This document shows, piece after piece, positions 1 through 9,879 of a stretch of 64,000 nt of DNA. Below the pieces are notes generated by a model. The model saw only the letters and a list, made by a program, of their open reading frames with translations. It did no database searches and was not told the origin of the DNA. The position numbers and the translations under genes were made by a program. Within the stretch, counting starts at the first letter, position 1, and each line of letters starts with the position of its first letter. The stretch comes from Xenorhabdus anantnagensis (GTDB lineage Bacteria > Pseudomonadota > Gammaproteobacteria > Enterobacterales > Enterobacteriaceae), in contig NZ_JAQRFN010000006.1 in the NCBI RefSeq assembly GCF_028598555.1, forward strand, positions 120,543 through 184,542, written 5' to 3'.

Positions 1-1
1 G

Positions 2-3000
2 GTTCTGCGTCCGCCTCATGTCAGAATACCGGATATTACTTTTGTCAACTTCTTGCGCGAGCAGAAGATCACCATCATGGATATGCCAACCGCCTTCTGG
101 CACCATTGGGTGCAGGAAATGATGGCGGGTCGCAGTGGTTTTAGCCCTTACCTGCACACCATTATTGTGGGCGGTGAAAAAGCGGAATATCGTCATTTAA
201 TGAATTGGCTGTCCAGTGCGGAAACCCAATCCTGTCGCTGGATTAACTCCTATGGCCCGACGGAAACCACCGTTATTGCCACAACATTGAAGCTGAACAA
301 CAAAAATCCATTGCATCTCGAAGGTGTCATCCCGATAGGTTATCCGTTGCTCAATACCCGAATTTATATTCTGGATACTCACGGCCAGCCCGTTCCTGTC
401 GGTGTCAGTGGTGAAATCCATATTGCCGGCGCAGGTGTTGCCCGTGGCTATCTGAACCGCCCCGATTTGACGGCAGAGAAATTTGTTGCTGATCCATTCA
501 GCAAACAAGCAGATGCACGCATGTACAAAACCGGCGATCTGGGGCGCTGGCTGCCCAATGGCATGATTGAATATCTGGGGCGCAACGATTTTCAGGTCAA
601 GATACGCGGCTTCCGCATTGAGCTGGGAGAAATTGAGACGCAACTGGCGGCCTATGAAGGTGTCAGCGATGCCGTGGTCATCGCTCGTGAAGAAGGTATG
701 GGTGACAAACGTCTGGTCGCTTATCTGATCCCACAAACAGGGGTTGCACTCAGCCCTGCTGAATTACGTAAGCAACTGAGCACCCGATTGATGGATCATA
801 TGCTGCCCAGTGCATTTGTCATACTGGATGCTTTCCCGATGTCAGCTAACGGCAAACTGGATCGCAAAGCCCTGCCGGCCCCTGATCATTCTGCTATCGT
901 CAGCCGGGAATACGAAGCGCCTCAAGGCGAAACTGAACAGAAACTGGCAGAAGTCTGGCAATCCCTGCTGAATTTGGAACAAGTCGGGCGCCAAGACAAT
1001 TTCTTTGAGCTGGGCGGACATTCATTACTGGTGGTCAACCTGATTGAGCAATTACGCCAACACAGTTTGTCCCTTGATGTCAGTGCGGTATTCTCTGCAC
1101 CAACATTATCCGCCATGAGTGCACTTATCAGCCATAATAGCGATCAAGCCACCACCATACAGGAAGTCCCACCTAACCTGATCAAAGAAGACAGTGCTGT
1201 TATTACACCAGATATGTTGCCGCTGGTGGAATTGACTCAAAACCAGATAGACCAGATTGTTTCCCATGTAACGGGCGGAATCCCCAACGTTCAGGACATT
1301 TATCCATTGGGACCATTGCAGGAAGGCATTTTATTCCACCATTTGCTGGAAACTGAAGGTGATCTCTATCTGGATAACCATTTGATGATTTTCGACAGCC
1401 GGACACGGTTGGATGGTTTCTTACAGGCGCTCCAGCAAGTCATCGACCGGCACGATATTCTACGTAGTGCCGTTTACTGGAAAGAGCTTCTTAAACCAGT
1501 GCAAGTTGTCTCTCGCCATGCTCCGCTGCCAATTATTGAACTCACGTTGTTATCAGAAACGTTGTTACCAGAAACGTTGTTATCAGAAACATTGTTATCA
1601 GAAAAATTGCTATCAGAAACATTGCTATCAGAAACATCAGAATCTCCGGAAGCACAATTACGTCGTCTCACCGATCCCCGTTCAATACGGATGGATATTA
1701 CCAAAGCACCACTGCTGGCGGCTCATATTGCGAAAGATCCATCTTCTGGCAAGTGGCTGCTTTCCTTGCAATATCATCATTTAGTTTGTGATCACATATC
1801 ACTGGATATGATTTTCGGCGAAATACAAACCCTGCTTTTGGGGGAAAGCAAAAATCTACCAGCACCATTGCCTTACCGAAACTTTATCGCGCAGATCCGC
1901 AATGTGCCGTTGGAAGTTCATCAAAACTATTTCCGCGAATTATTGGGGGATGTAGAAGAACCCACCTTGCCATTCGGGTTACTTGATGTACAAGGCAGCA
2001 GCCTCAATGAGATAGAGGAAAACGTCTTCACGCTGGATAGCAAACTGGCTCACAATCTCCGCGATTGCGCCCGTCAGTTGGGCATGAGTTCTGCCGTACT
2101 GTTCCATGTCGCGTGGGCACAAGTACTGGCGCGATGCAGTGGACGAGACGATGTCGTATTCGGCACGGTTCTGTTGGGACGGCTACAAGGTGGGATCGGT
2201 GCTTCCGAAGTGCTCGGTATGTTTATCAACACCTTGCCTATCCGGGTTAAATTGCAGGCACGTACCGTTAAACAGGCTGTACAGGAAACTTATCAGCAGT
2301 TAAGTACACTTCTGGAACATGAGCAGGCACCTCTGGCCGTTGCTCAACGTTGCAGTGGTATTCAGGCACCATTGCCACTGTTTAACAGTCTGCTTAACTT
2401 CCGCCATAATTCACGCGAAGATGAACAAGCCGCCTCAATTGCCTGGGAAGGTATTGACGAACTGGAAAGTGAAGAGCGCAGCAACTATCCATTGGCACTG
2501 GATGTGGACGATTTTGATGACGGATTTTCGCTTACTGCACAATGCAGCCAGCAAATTAATCCGGCGCGTATCAATGCCTATATGAATACCGCCCTGGAAG
2601 GCATTGTCGCTGCCCTGCAACATGCACCTGAACAGGCCATTGAGTCAATTGACATCCTGTCACTGACTGAACGCACTCAATTGCTGGAAACGTTTAATGA
2701 TACCGCCGTCGATCATCCGCAAAACGTCTTAATTCACCAACTGTTCGAACAGCAGGCAGAGAGAACACCAGATGCCATTGCGTTGGTATTTGGCGAAAAC
2801 GAACTGAGCTATGCTGAACTGAACCACCATGCCAACCAACTGGCCCATCAGCTCATTGCCTCCGGCGTACGCCCGGATGATCGCGTGGCAATTTGCGTCG
2901 ACCGCAGTTTGGATATGATCATTGGCATATACGGGATTCTCAAAGCCGGTGCGGGATATGTTCCACTCGATCCAGAATATCCTGTCGAACGTCTGGCCTA

Positions 3001-6000
3001 TCAACTGTCGGACAGCAAGCCAGCATTACTGCTCACTCAGCAACATTTGCAGGAGCTTTTACCAACATGCAATCCAACACACAATATATCCATTTGTTTA
3101 TTGGATGATGAAGCCCATCAGAATAACGTGGCAAAACAACCCGCCCATAATCCGGATGTTCACCAACTGGGGCTTGAGCCACACCATCTGGCTTATATCA
3201 TTTATACCTCCGGCTCTACCGGAATGCCTAAAGGCGTGATGCTGGAACACCGCAATGTGGTGAACTTTATCCATGCCCAACGCCAGACCAGCGAACCCAA
3301 ATTAGGTGATCGCATCCTGCAATTTGCGACCGTGGCATTTGATACCTCTGTGTCTGATATTTTCCCTACCCTCGCATCGGGTGCGACATTGGTTCTGCGT
3401 CCGCCTCATGTCAGAATACCGGATATCACGTTTGTCACTTTCCTGCGCGAGCAGAAAATCACCATCATGGATATGCCAACTGCCTTCTGGCACCATTGGG
3501 TGCAGGAAATGATGGCGGGTCGCAGTGGTTTCAGCCCTTACCTGCACACTATCATTGTGGGTGGCGAGAAAGCGGAATACCGCCACTTAATCAGTTGGTT
3601 ATCCAGCCCGGAAACTCAGTCCTGCCGTTGGATCAACACTTACGGCCCGACGGAAACCACCGTTATTGCCAGCACACTGACGGTAGATGACAGGCAGGCT
3701 CCGTATATCAACGACAATATTCCGATTGGTCGCCCGTTGCCCAATACCCGGATTTATATTCTGGATATTAATGGTCAACCCGTTCCTATTGGTGTCAGTG
3801 GCGAAATCCACATCGCCGGCGCAGGTGTTGCCCGTGGTTACCTGAACCGCGCCGATTTGACGGCAGAGAAATTTGTTGCTGATCCATTCAGCAATCATCT
3901 GTTCAGCAATCATCTGTTCAGAAAACAAGCAGATACCCGGATGTACAAAACCGGCGATTTGGGGCGCTGGCTGCCCAATGGCATGATTGAATATCTGGGG
4001 CGCAATGATTTTCAGGTCAAGATACGCGGCTTCCGCATTGAGTTGGGAGAAATTGAGGCGCAACTGGCAGCCTGTGAGGGTGTCAGCGATGCCGTCGTCA
4101 TCGCCCGTGAAGAAGATACGGGCGACAAACGTTTAATCGCTTATGTGATCCCACAAACCGACATCACACTTAAACCGGCAGATCTGCGTGAACAACTCAG
4201 TTCCAGCCTGATGGATTACATGCTACCCAGTGCATTTGTCATGCTGGATGCCTTCCCGATGTCCGCTAACGGTAAACTGGATCGCAAAGCATTGCCTGCC
4301 CCCGATCGTACTGCCACCGTCAGCCGTGAATATGAGGCACCACAAGGCGAAATTGAACAAAAACTGGCGGCAGTCTGGCAATCTATTTTGGAATTGGAAC
4401 AGGTCGGACGCCATGACAACTTCTTTGAACTGGGCGGCCATTCACTGCTGGTTGTCAGCCTGATCGAACAATTGCGTCAGCAAGGGCTATCGATTGATGT
4501 CAGCGCCGTCTTCTCTGCGCCAACACTGGCGACCATGAGCACCCGCTTAAATCAGAATAGTGATCAAGATGCTGATGCACTGACCATTCCACCTAATCTG
4601 ATCCGCGAAGACAGCCAGATCATTACCCCAGATATGCTGTCACTGGTGGAATTGACTCAGGCACAAATTGACCAAATCGTTGCCCGCGTACCGGGTGGTG
4701 TCACCAATGTTCAGGATATTTATCCACTTGGGCCATTGCAGGAAGGTATTTTGTACCACCATTTACTGGAAGAAAAAGGCGATACCTATCTCGAAAACAT
4801 TCTGATGAACTTCGACAGTCGGACACGGCTGGATAGTTTTTTGCAGGCGCTGCAACAGGTGATTAATCGCCATGATATTCAGCGCAGCGCTTTCCACTGG
4901 CAAGAACTGCCGACACCTGTGCAAGTTGTCTACCGTCATGCGCCGCTGCCAATTACTGAGGTCACATTATCAGTCGGAGAAAGTGCCGAAACGCAATTAC
5001 AGCGTCTTACCGATCCTGACTCAATACGGTTGGATATTACCAGAGCACCATTATTGGCAGCCCATATAGCCAAAGATCCTGACGCTGATCTATGGTGGCT
5101 GAGCTTGCTGCATCACCATTTGGTCTGTGACCATCTGTCACTGGAAATTATTTTCAGCGAAGTGCAGGCACTGATCTTGGGCGAAGAAGAGAGCCTGCCG
5201 GCTCCTCTGCCTTACCGTAATTTTATTGCCCAAACCCGTAAAATACCGATTGAAGTACATAAGGCCTATTTCGAGCAGTTACTGGGCGACGTGGAAGAGC
5301 CGACCCTGCCATTCGAATTACTTGATGTACAGGGGAACCACCGCGATGAACACGGTGAGCACGATAAAATAGTGGAAAATATCTTTACGCTGGATGACGA
5401 ATTGGCACAGCAAATCCGTGATTGCGCCCGCCAGCAAGGTATCAGCTCAGCGGTTCTGTTCCATGTGGCTTGGGCACAAGTATTGGCGCAATGCTGTGGT
5501 CGTGATGATGTGGTGTTTGGTACGGTTCTGCTGGGTCGGTTACAGGGTGGTATGGGTGCTTCCCAAGTGCTCGGTATGTTTATCAATACCCTGCCAGTCC
5601 GTATTCAATTACAAGGACGCACAGTTGGACAGGCAGTACAGGAAACCTACCAGTGCCTGAGCGAATTGCTGGATCATGAACAGACACCGCTGGCAATTGC
5701 CCAGCGTTGCAGTGGTGTTCAGGCATCATTGCCATTGTTTAACAGTTTGCTCAATTTCCGCCATAGCCCACGTGATGAAGAGCAATCCGACTCACCTGCC
5801 TGGGAAGGCATCCAAGAGCTGGAAAGTGGGGAACGTAGTAATTACCCGTTATCGCTGGACGTGGATGATTTTGATGACGGATTCGAACTCACGGCACAAT
5901 GCAGCCAGAAAGTTGATCCTGTGCGCATCAATGCTTATGTCAATGCGGCCCTGAAAGGCATTGTGGCAGCACTGCAACATACCCCTGAGCAATCAATCCA

Positions 6001-8755
6001 ATCAATCGATATCCTGCCATTGGCAGAACGCCGTCAATTATTGGAGAGCTTTAATGACACTGCGATGGACTATCGGCAGGATATGTTGATCCATCAACTG
6101 TTCGAACAACAGGCGGAACGTACGCCGGATGCCACTGCACTGGTATTTGGTGATACACAATTGAGTTATGCGGAATTGAACCGCCATGCCAACCAATTGG
6201 CGCACCAACTGATTACTGCGGGTGTGCGCCCGGATGATCGCATTGCTATCTGTGCCGATCGCAGTCTGGACATGGTCATTGGCATGTGCGGTATTCTCAA
6301 AGCGGGAGCAGGCTATGTTCCTCTCGATCCAGAATATCCTGTCAATCGATTGGCTTATCAGTTATCGGACAGCCAACCCGTGTTACTGCTGACTCAGCAA
6401 CATTTACAGGCACGTTTGCCGATACAAGGTGTGAATGTCTGGCTATTGGATGATGAAATCTATCAGAACAACGTGGCGAAACAGCCCGTACATAACCCTG
6501 ATACCAGCAAAATAGGACTCCAGCCACATCATCTGGCCTATATCATTTATACTTCCGGCTCCACAGGACAACCGAAAGGCGTCATGCTGGAACACCGCAA
6601 CGTGGTGAACTTTATCCATGCTCAACGCAAGACCAGTGAGCCTCAAGCGGGTGATCGCATCCTGCAATTTGCAACCGTGGCCTTTGATACTTCGGTATCG
6701 GATATATTCCCAACCCTCGCTTCCGGTGCAACGTTGGTTCTCCGCCCTGCTCACATCCGAGTACCGGATGAGGAATTTGTCAACCTGTTGAACGAGCAGA
6801 AAATTACTATCATGGATATGCCGACTGCCTTCTGGCATCAGTGGGTACAAGAGATGATGGCGGAGCGCAGTGGTTTCGGCCAATATCTGCACACAGTTAT
6901 CGTCGGCGGTGAGAAAGCGGAACTGCGTCACTTGTTGAGTTGGCAATCGATGCCGGAAACGCAGTCCTGCCGTTGGATTAACTCTTATGGCCCGACGGAA
7001 ACGACAGTTATCGTCACAACATTGACGCTGGATAACAAATCATCTTTGGATATCACCAACAATATTCCGATTGGCCGCCCATTACCCAATACGCGTATTT
7101 ATATTCTGGATATGCTCGGACAACCTGTTCCTCTTGGTGTGGGTGGAGAAATCCATATTGGTGGCGCTGGCGTTGCCCGCGGTTATTTAAACCGCCCTGA
7201 TTTGACGGCAGAAAAATTTGTTGCTGACCCATTCAGCGAACAACCAGATGCCCGCATGTATAAAACGGGGGATCTGGGACGCTGGCTGCCCAATGGCATG
7301 ATTGAGTATCTGGGGCGTAATGACTTTCAGGTTAAGATCCGCGGATTCCGCGTTGAATTGGGGGAAATCGAAGCACAACTGGCAACTTGTGAAGGAGTCA
7401 GTGATGCGGTCGTTATCGCCCGAGAAGAAAAGCATGGTGACAAACGTCTGGTCGCTTATGTCATTCCACAATCAGACATTATTCTCACTCCTTCCCGACT
7501 GCGCGAACAATTGAGCACACGCCTGATGGAGAATATGCTCCCCAGCGCGTTTGTTATATTGGATGCTTTCCCGATGTCCGCCAACGGCAAACTGGATCGC
7601 AAAGCTCTGCCTGCACCGGATGAGTCCGCCATTATCACGCAAGGATATGAGGCTCCAATCGGAGAAATGGAAAATATCGTGGCTGAAGTGTGGCAAGAGT
7701 GCCTCGGTATAGGACGCGTCGGGCGCCATGATCACTTTTTTGAGTTGGGTGGTCACTCTTTGTTAACCTTACAAATCGTTGTGCGGCTGCGCCAAGTCTT
7801 GGGTATTAATGTTGCAATGCGCGATTTTCTTGCATATCCAACCATCAGTGAATTCGTCACATTTATTCAGTCAGATAACTCTCTTATCCAACAGACGAAT
7901 TTAGTGACTATTCGTAAAGGTGATCGCGAAAATAATCATCAAGACAATGCCAAACCTGCGCTGTTCCTGGTTCATCCCGTCGGGGGCAACATTGATTATG
8001 CTTACGATCTCGCTCCTTATATTGACGACAAAGAGATGCCAATTTATGGATTCGTCGCCAATATTGTTCCAGAGGAAGAGGATACCCCAATCAGCTTGAA
8101 AGACAGAGCTAAAGGGTATGTTGAATGCATCCGTCAGGCACAGATTCAAGGGCCTTACTGCCTTGCTGGCTGGTCTGTTGGGGGATCTATTGCCTATGAA
8201 ATGGCCTGCCAATTGGTTACAGAAGGTGAAACCGTTTGTCTTGTCGGGCTTCTTGACACTCATGCCAGCTATGAAAATACTTATACGCAGGAAGAGAAAG
8301 ACGCTGGATTTGTTTTTGATGAAACGATCCTCTTCATGGAGAACATACCTGAGAATCTCCCTGACAACTTGCAAAAGGAAATCGATGAACTGGTGCTTGA
8401 ACGTGACTTCAATGCGCTATTCATACTGGCACAAGAGAACGATCTGCTACCGAATGGTATTACCCCTGAAAATGTCAGACAACATCTGTTGCTGTATCAC
8501 AATATCTCTGTTGCGGCTAACTATCATGCACCATCGGTATGCCCTGCGGGTACTCACATCACCCTATTCAGGGCAACGGAGCAAGAAGCAGATACTGAAC
8601 ATAGTGTTAGCCTTGGCTGGGATAAAGTCGTTCCACAATCACAGTTAACCATTATTGATGTCACGGGTACTCATCTTGCCATCATGCAACAACCCGGTAT
8701 TCAATCTGTCGGCAAAGCACTGCTTGATGAAATAACAAGCAAAAGAGACGATTAA
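2..8755 (+). CDS. Non-ribosomal peptide synthetase, 3' part (A-T-C/E-A-T-C/E-A-T-TE)
   Basis: The frame is open from base 2, so the start lies outside the window. Domains seen, in nucleotides: adenylation (partial, to ~880), carrier ~930-1110, condensation ~1200-2690, adenylation ~2720-4320, carrier ~4340-4530, condensation ~4630-6070, adenylation ~6080-7600, carrier ~7640-7860, thioesterase ~7950-8755. Each carrier has FFELGGHSLL. Both condensation domains carry HHLLETEGD or HHLLEEKGD near the N-terminus, the extended His motif of dual epimerisation/condensation domains, plus HHLVCDH. The thioesterase has GWSVGG, so it releases and probably cyclises the peptide. By my hand alignment to PheA the pocket residues of the last two A domains read D-T-S-D-I-G-(T/S)-V-I-K; the acidic residue at the 278 position suits a basic substrate such as Lys. 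A terminal three-module enzyme with repeated basic-residue modules resembles PaxC of the Xenorhabdus PAX lipopeptides; that identity is inference. Confidence 0.93.
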   Translation, partial: VLRPPHVRIPDITFVNFLREQKITIMDMPTAFWHHWVQEMMAGRSGFSPYLHTIIVGGEKAEYRHLMNWLSSAETQSCRWINSYGPTETTVIATTLKLNNKNPLHLEGVIPIGYPLLNTRIYILDTHGQPVPVGVSGEIHIAGAGVARGYLNRPDLTAEKFVADPFSKQADARMYKTGDLGRWLPNGMIEYLGRNDFQVKIRGFRIELGEIETQLAAYEGVSDAVVIAREEGMGDKRLVAYLIPQTGVALSPAELRKQLSTRLMDHMLPSAFVILDAFPMSANGKLDRKALPAPDHSAIVSREYEAPQGETEQKLAEVWQSLLNLEQVGRQDNFFELGGHSLLVVNLIEQLRQHSLSLDVSAVFSAPTLSAMSALISHNSDQATTIQEVPPNLIKEDSAVITPDMLPLVELTQNQIDQIVSHVTGGIPNVQDIYPLGPLQEGILFHHLLETEGDLYLDNHLMIFDSRTRLDGFLQALQQVIDRHDILRSAVYWKELLKPVQVVSRHAPLPIIELTLLSETLLPETLLSETLLSEKLLSETLLSETSESPEAQLRRLTDPRSIRMDITKAPLLAAHIAKDPSSGKWLLSLQYHHLVCDHISLDMIFGEIQTLLLGESKNLPAPLPYRNFIAQIRNVPLEVHQNYFRELLGDVEEPTLPFGLLDVQGSSLNEIEENVFTLDSKLAHNLRDCARQLGMSSAVLFHVAWAQVLARCSGRDDVVFGTVLLGRLQGGIGASEVLGMFINTLPIRVKLQARTVKQAVQETYQQLSTLLEHEQAPLAVAQRCSGIQAPLPLFNSLLNFRHNSREDEQAASIAWEGIDELESEERSNYPLALDVDDFDDGFSLTAQCSQQINPARINAYMNTALEGIVAALQHAPEQAIESIDILSLTERTQLLETFNDTAVDHPQNVLIHQLFEQQAERTPDAIALVFGENELSYAELNHHANQLAHQLIASGVRPDDRVAICVDRSLDMIIGIYGILKAGAGYVPLDPEYPVERLAYQLSDSKPALLLTQQHLQELLPTCNPTHNISICLLDDEAHQNNVAKQPAHNPDVHQLGLEPHHLAYIIYTSGSTGMPKGVMLEHRNVVNFIHAQRQTSEPKLGDRILQFATVAFDTSVSDIFPTLASGATLVLRPPHVRIPDITFVTFLREQKITIMDMPTAFWHHWVQEMMAGRSGFSPYLHTIIVGGEKAEYRHLISWLSSPETQSCRWINTYGPTETTVIASTLTVDDRQAPYINDNIPIGRPLPNTRIYILDINGQPVPIGVSGEIHIAGAGVARGYLNRADLTAEKFVADPFSNHLFSNHLFRKQADTRMYKTGDLGRWLPNGMIEYLGRNDFQVKIRGFRIELGEIEAQLAACEGVSDAVVIAREEDTGDKRLIAYVIPQTDITLKPADLREQLSSSLMDYMLPSAFVMLDAFPMSANGKLDRKALPAPDRTATVSREYEAPQGEIEQKLAAVWQSILELEQVGRHDNFFELGGHSLLVVSLIEQLRQQGLSIDVSAVFSAPTLATMSTRLNQNSDQDADALTIPPNLIREDSQIITPDMLSLVELTQAQIDQIVARVPGGVTNVQDIYPLGPLQEGILYHHLLEEKGDTYLENILMNFDSRTRLDSFLQALQQVINRHDIQRSAFHWQELPTPVQVVYRHAPLPITEVTLSVGESAETQLQRLTDPDSIRLDITRAPLLAAHIAKDPDADLWWLSLLHHHLVCDHLSLEIIFSEVQALILGEEESLPAPLPYRNFIAQTRKIPIEVHKAYFEQLLGDVEEPTLPFELLDVQGNHRDEHGEHDKIVENIFTLDDELAQQIRDCARQQGISSAVLFHVAWAQVLAQCCGRDDVVFGTVLLGRLQGGMGASQVLGMFINTLPVRIQLQGRTVGQAVQETYQCLSELLDHEQTPLAIAQRCSGVQASLPLFNSLLNFRHSPRDEEQSDSPAWEGIQELESGERSNYPLSLDVDDFDDGFELTAQCSQKVDPVRINAYVNAALKGIVAALQHTPEQSIQSIDILPLAERRQLLESFNDTAMDYRQDMLIHQLFEQQAERTPDATALVFGDTQLSYAELNRHANQLAHQLITAGVRPDDRIAICADRSLDMVIGMCGILKAGAGYVPLDPEYPVNRLAYQLSDSQPVLLLTQQHLQARLPIQGVNVWLLDDEIYQNNVAKQPVHNPDTSKIGLQPHHLAYIIYTSGSTGQPKGVMLEHRNVVNFIHAQRKTSEPQAGDRILQFATVAFDTSVSDIFPTLASGATLVLRPAHIRVPDEEFVNLLNEQKITIMDMPTAFWHQWVQEMMAERSGFGQYLHTVIVGGEKAELRHLLSWQSMPETQSCRWINSYGPTETTVIVTTLTLDNKSSLDITNNIPIGRPLPNTRIYILDMLGQPVPLGVGGEIHIGGAGVARGYLNRPDLTAEKFVADPFSEQPDARMYKTGDLGRWLPNGMIEYLGRNDFQVKIRGFRVELGEIEAQLATCEGVSDAVVIAREEKHGDKRLVAYVIPQSDIILTPSRLREQLSTRLMENMLPSAFVILDAFPMSANGKLDRKALPAPDESAIITQGYEAPIGEMENIVAEVWQECLGIGRVGRHDHFFELGGHSLLTLQIVVRLRQVLGINVAMRDFLAYPTISEFVTFIQSDNSLIQQTNLVTIRKGDRENNHQDNAKPALFLVHPVGGNIDYAYDLAPYIDDKEMPIYGFVANIVPEEEDTPISLKDRAKGYVECIRQAQIQGPYCLAGWSVGGSIAYEMACQLVTEGETVCLVGLLDTHASYENTYTQEEKDAGFVFDETILFMENIPENLPDNLQKEIDELVLERDFNALFILAQENDLLPNGITPENVRQHLLLYHNISVAANYHAPSVCPAGTHITLFRATEQEADTEHSVSLGWDKVVPQSQLTIIDVTGTHLAIMQQPGIQSVGKALLDEITSKRDD
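1547..1636 (+). repeat. 15-bp tandem repeat x6 inside a condensation domain
   Basis: Six consecutive units of the type TTGTTATCAGAAACG (variants at one to three positions) encode a run of Leu-Leu-Ser-Glu-Thr pentapeptides. The corresponding stretch of the second condensation domain (~4965-4995) has only a short unrelated linker, so the array is an in-frame insertion in a surface loop before the HHLVCDH motif. The unit is a multiple of three, so copy-number change keeps the frame. Confidence 0.95.
3887..3916 (+). repeat. 15-bp tandem duplication in the second A domain
   Basis: Two exact copies of TTCAGCAATCATCTG encode a repeated FSNHL. The first A domain reads FSKQADAR at this point and the second FSNHLFSNHLFRKQADTR, so ten residues were added in frame just before the MYKTGDLGRW motif. 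Confidence 0.9.
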
Positions 8756-8763
8756 GATATTTG

Positions 8764-8794
8764 AGAGCGCCCGTTTATACGGGTGCTCTTATTA
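8764..8794 (+). terminator. Rho-independent terminator after the NRPS gene
   Basis: Stem GAGCGCCCG / CGGGTGCTC (one mismatch) with loop TTTATA, followed by a T-rich stretch, starts 9 bases after the NRPS stop codon. It implies that the NRPS gene is the last of its operon. Confidence 0.8.
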
Positions 8795-9117
8795 GTCGAA
8801 CCCAAGAAATATAATATTCTTTATATTTATTCTACTTTATATTAATTATGTAATTACTGATAATTTACTAAAACAGACTCAAACACAATTATTTATTTAA
8901 CTAATTACCTGAATATAAACACGGCTATAAAAGAAAATAAAAATAAATATTTCAAATTAAAATGGCATCATTTATTAATTACAATTAATATAAAATCAAA
9001 TAAATAATTTTTAAATAACAGGATTAATATAAGAGCCTCCCATTATATTGACATATAAACCAAGATCTTTATTCTAGTTATTCATTTTCTTAACCAAAAA
9101 TAAGGGAAATATTGATT
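8795..9117. other. AT-rich spacer between NRPS and the crystallin-like gene
   Basis: About 320 bases of very AT-rich DNA with many TTAATT/AATTAA runs. I see no open frame of note or strong hairpin. It presumably contains the promoter of the downstream gene; the sequence GGGAAA at about 9103 may serve as its ribosome binding site. Confidence 0.5.
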
Positions 9118-9744
9118 ATGTCTAAAAACAAATTAGCCAAAGGCGCTATCTTCTATACTAAAAATGATTATAGCGGGGATTCTTATGAGTACCCGGAAAA
9201 TAGTCTTGAAGTAAATTTAATAGGCACACCATTAAATGATAAATTTCTTTCCGTTGAAATTGGAAAAGGTTCTATCGTTTTTGCCTGGCGACATGGTGAT
9301 GATAGTCAACCTGGGCAAATTTACCGTGAATGGGATACAAGCCAACCAGATCTCAGTGATATTAAAGGGTTATCAAAGTTTATTGTATCGCCAACAAACT
9401 GTGATTTACTGGCGGTAAAATTGATTAATGAATCAGGCGTCGATCAGGTATTTAGAGTACATATTCAAACTCATACCATCCCCGATCCCGTGGATTGCTA
9501 TTCAAATGGAGACTATGAAATCGTTGGTTTAATTCCCAAAGATGGTCAGCAATATGTAACCTCTGTTGTTGTTTTTGATAAGAATAATATTCCAGTCACT
9601 CAAGGTGCTGTCTATTTTACATATAATGGCACAGAACTTGATATCATCACTTACGATGTAACCAAACCTCCTTATATGCGGTTTGAAAAAGCAGGAAGTT
9701 ATCATTTTAACTTCGTCCTGGAAAAATTTCCTACCAATCATTAA
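9118..9744 (+). CDS. Beta/gamma-crystallin-like protein
   Basis: A 208-residue protein without a signal peptide. Residues ~8-85 look like a beta/gamma-crystallin unit: an aromatic-rich opening (AIFYTKNDYSGDSYEY), then LNDKFLSVEIGKGS, then a second strand set ending near GQIYREW. The C-terminal half (~115-208) is beta-rich with a Cys in IPDPVDCYSNGDYEI and may be an Ig-like domain. An in-frame TTG lies two codons upstream; ATG is preferred. The gene stands alone, with terminators before and after. Function is unknown; related folds occur in bacterial Ca-binding, stress and secreted proteins. Its position beside an NRPS terminus suggests accessory rather than core content. The fold call is from motif reading only. 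Confidence 0.6.
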   Translation: MSKNKLAKGAIFYTKNDYSGDSYEYPENSLEVNLIGTPLNDKFLSVEIGKGSIVFAWRHGDDSQPGQIYREWDTSQPDLSDIKGLSKFIVSPTNCDLLAVKLINESGVDQVFRVHIQTHTIPDPVDCYSNGDYEIVGLIPKDGQQYVTSVVVFDKNNIPVTQGAVYFTYNGTELDIITYDVTKPPYMRFEKAGSYHFNFVLEKFPTNH

Positions 9745-9820
9745 ATAGAAGTAAAATACCAAGTTAATAATTTATTATTCTCTTTATCAGAATCGATAAA
9801 GTAAAAATAAAGTAAAAATC

Positions 9821-9850
9821 AAAAAGCCCCATAATAAAGGGGCTTATATC
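9821..9850 (-). terminator. Terminator downstream of yfcD
   Basis: Stem AAGCCCC / GGGGCTT with loop ATAATAAA. On the minus strand it is followed by TTTTTGATTTTTAC, so it fits termination of the yfcD transcript. The flank at ~9793-9819 also holds an 11-bp direct duplication (AAAGTAAAAAT). Confidence 0.75.
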
Positions 9851-9879
9851 CAAGGAGATAGAGAGGTAAGAAAAAAATG

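Larger units (their letters stand above)
1..7600 (+). repeat. Near-identical NRPS module repeats (period ~3.35-3.39 kb)
   Basis: The sequence at base 1 recurs almost unchanged at about 3391, and in a more diverged form at about 6732. The A domains share long identical stretches at DNA level, including the region around YGPTETTV and the block from the A8 motif (GRNDFQVKIRGFR) to the start of the carrier. The first two modules are closer to each other than to the third. This suggests module duplication or gene conversion within the gene, and it would be a weak point for short-read assembly. Confidence 0.85.

Noticed and set aside
197..736. Long minus-strand frames inside the NRPS (also 3599-4063, 6443-6946, 7901-8374)
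   Set aside because: They recur at equivalent positions of the repeated modules and follow the strong coding frame of the NRPS; shadows.
1547..1636. CRISPR-like array
   Set aside because: Units are 15 bp with no spacers and lie in an open NRPS frame; this is a coding tandem repeat.
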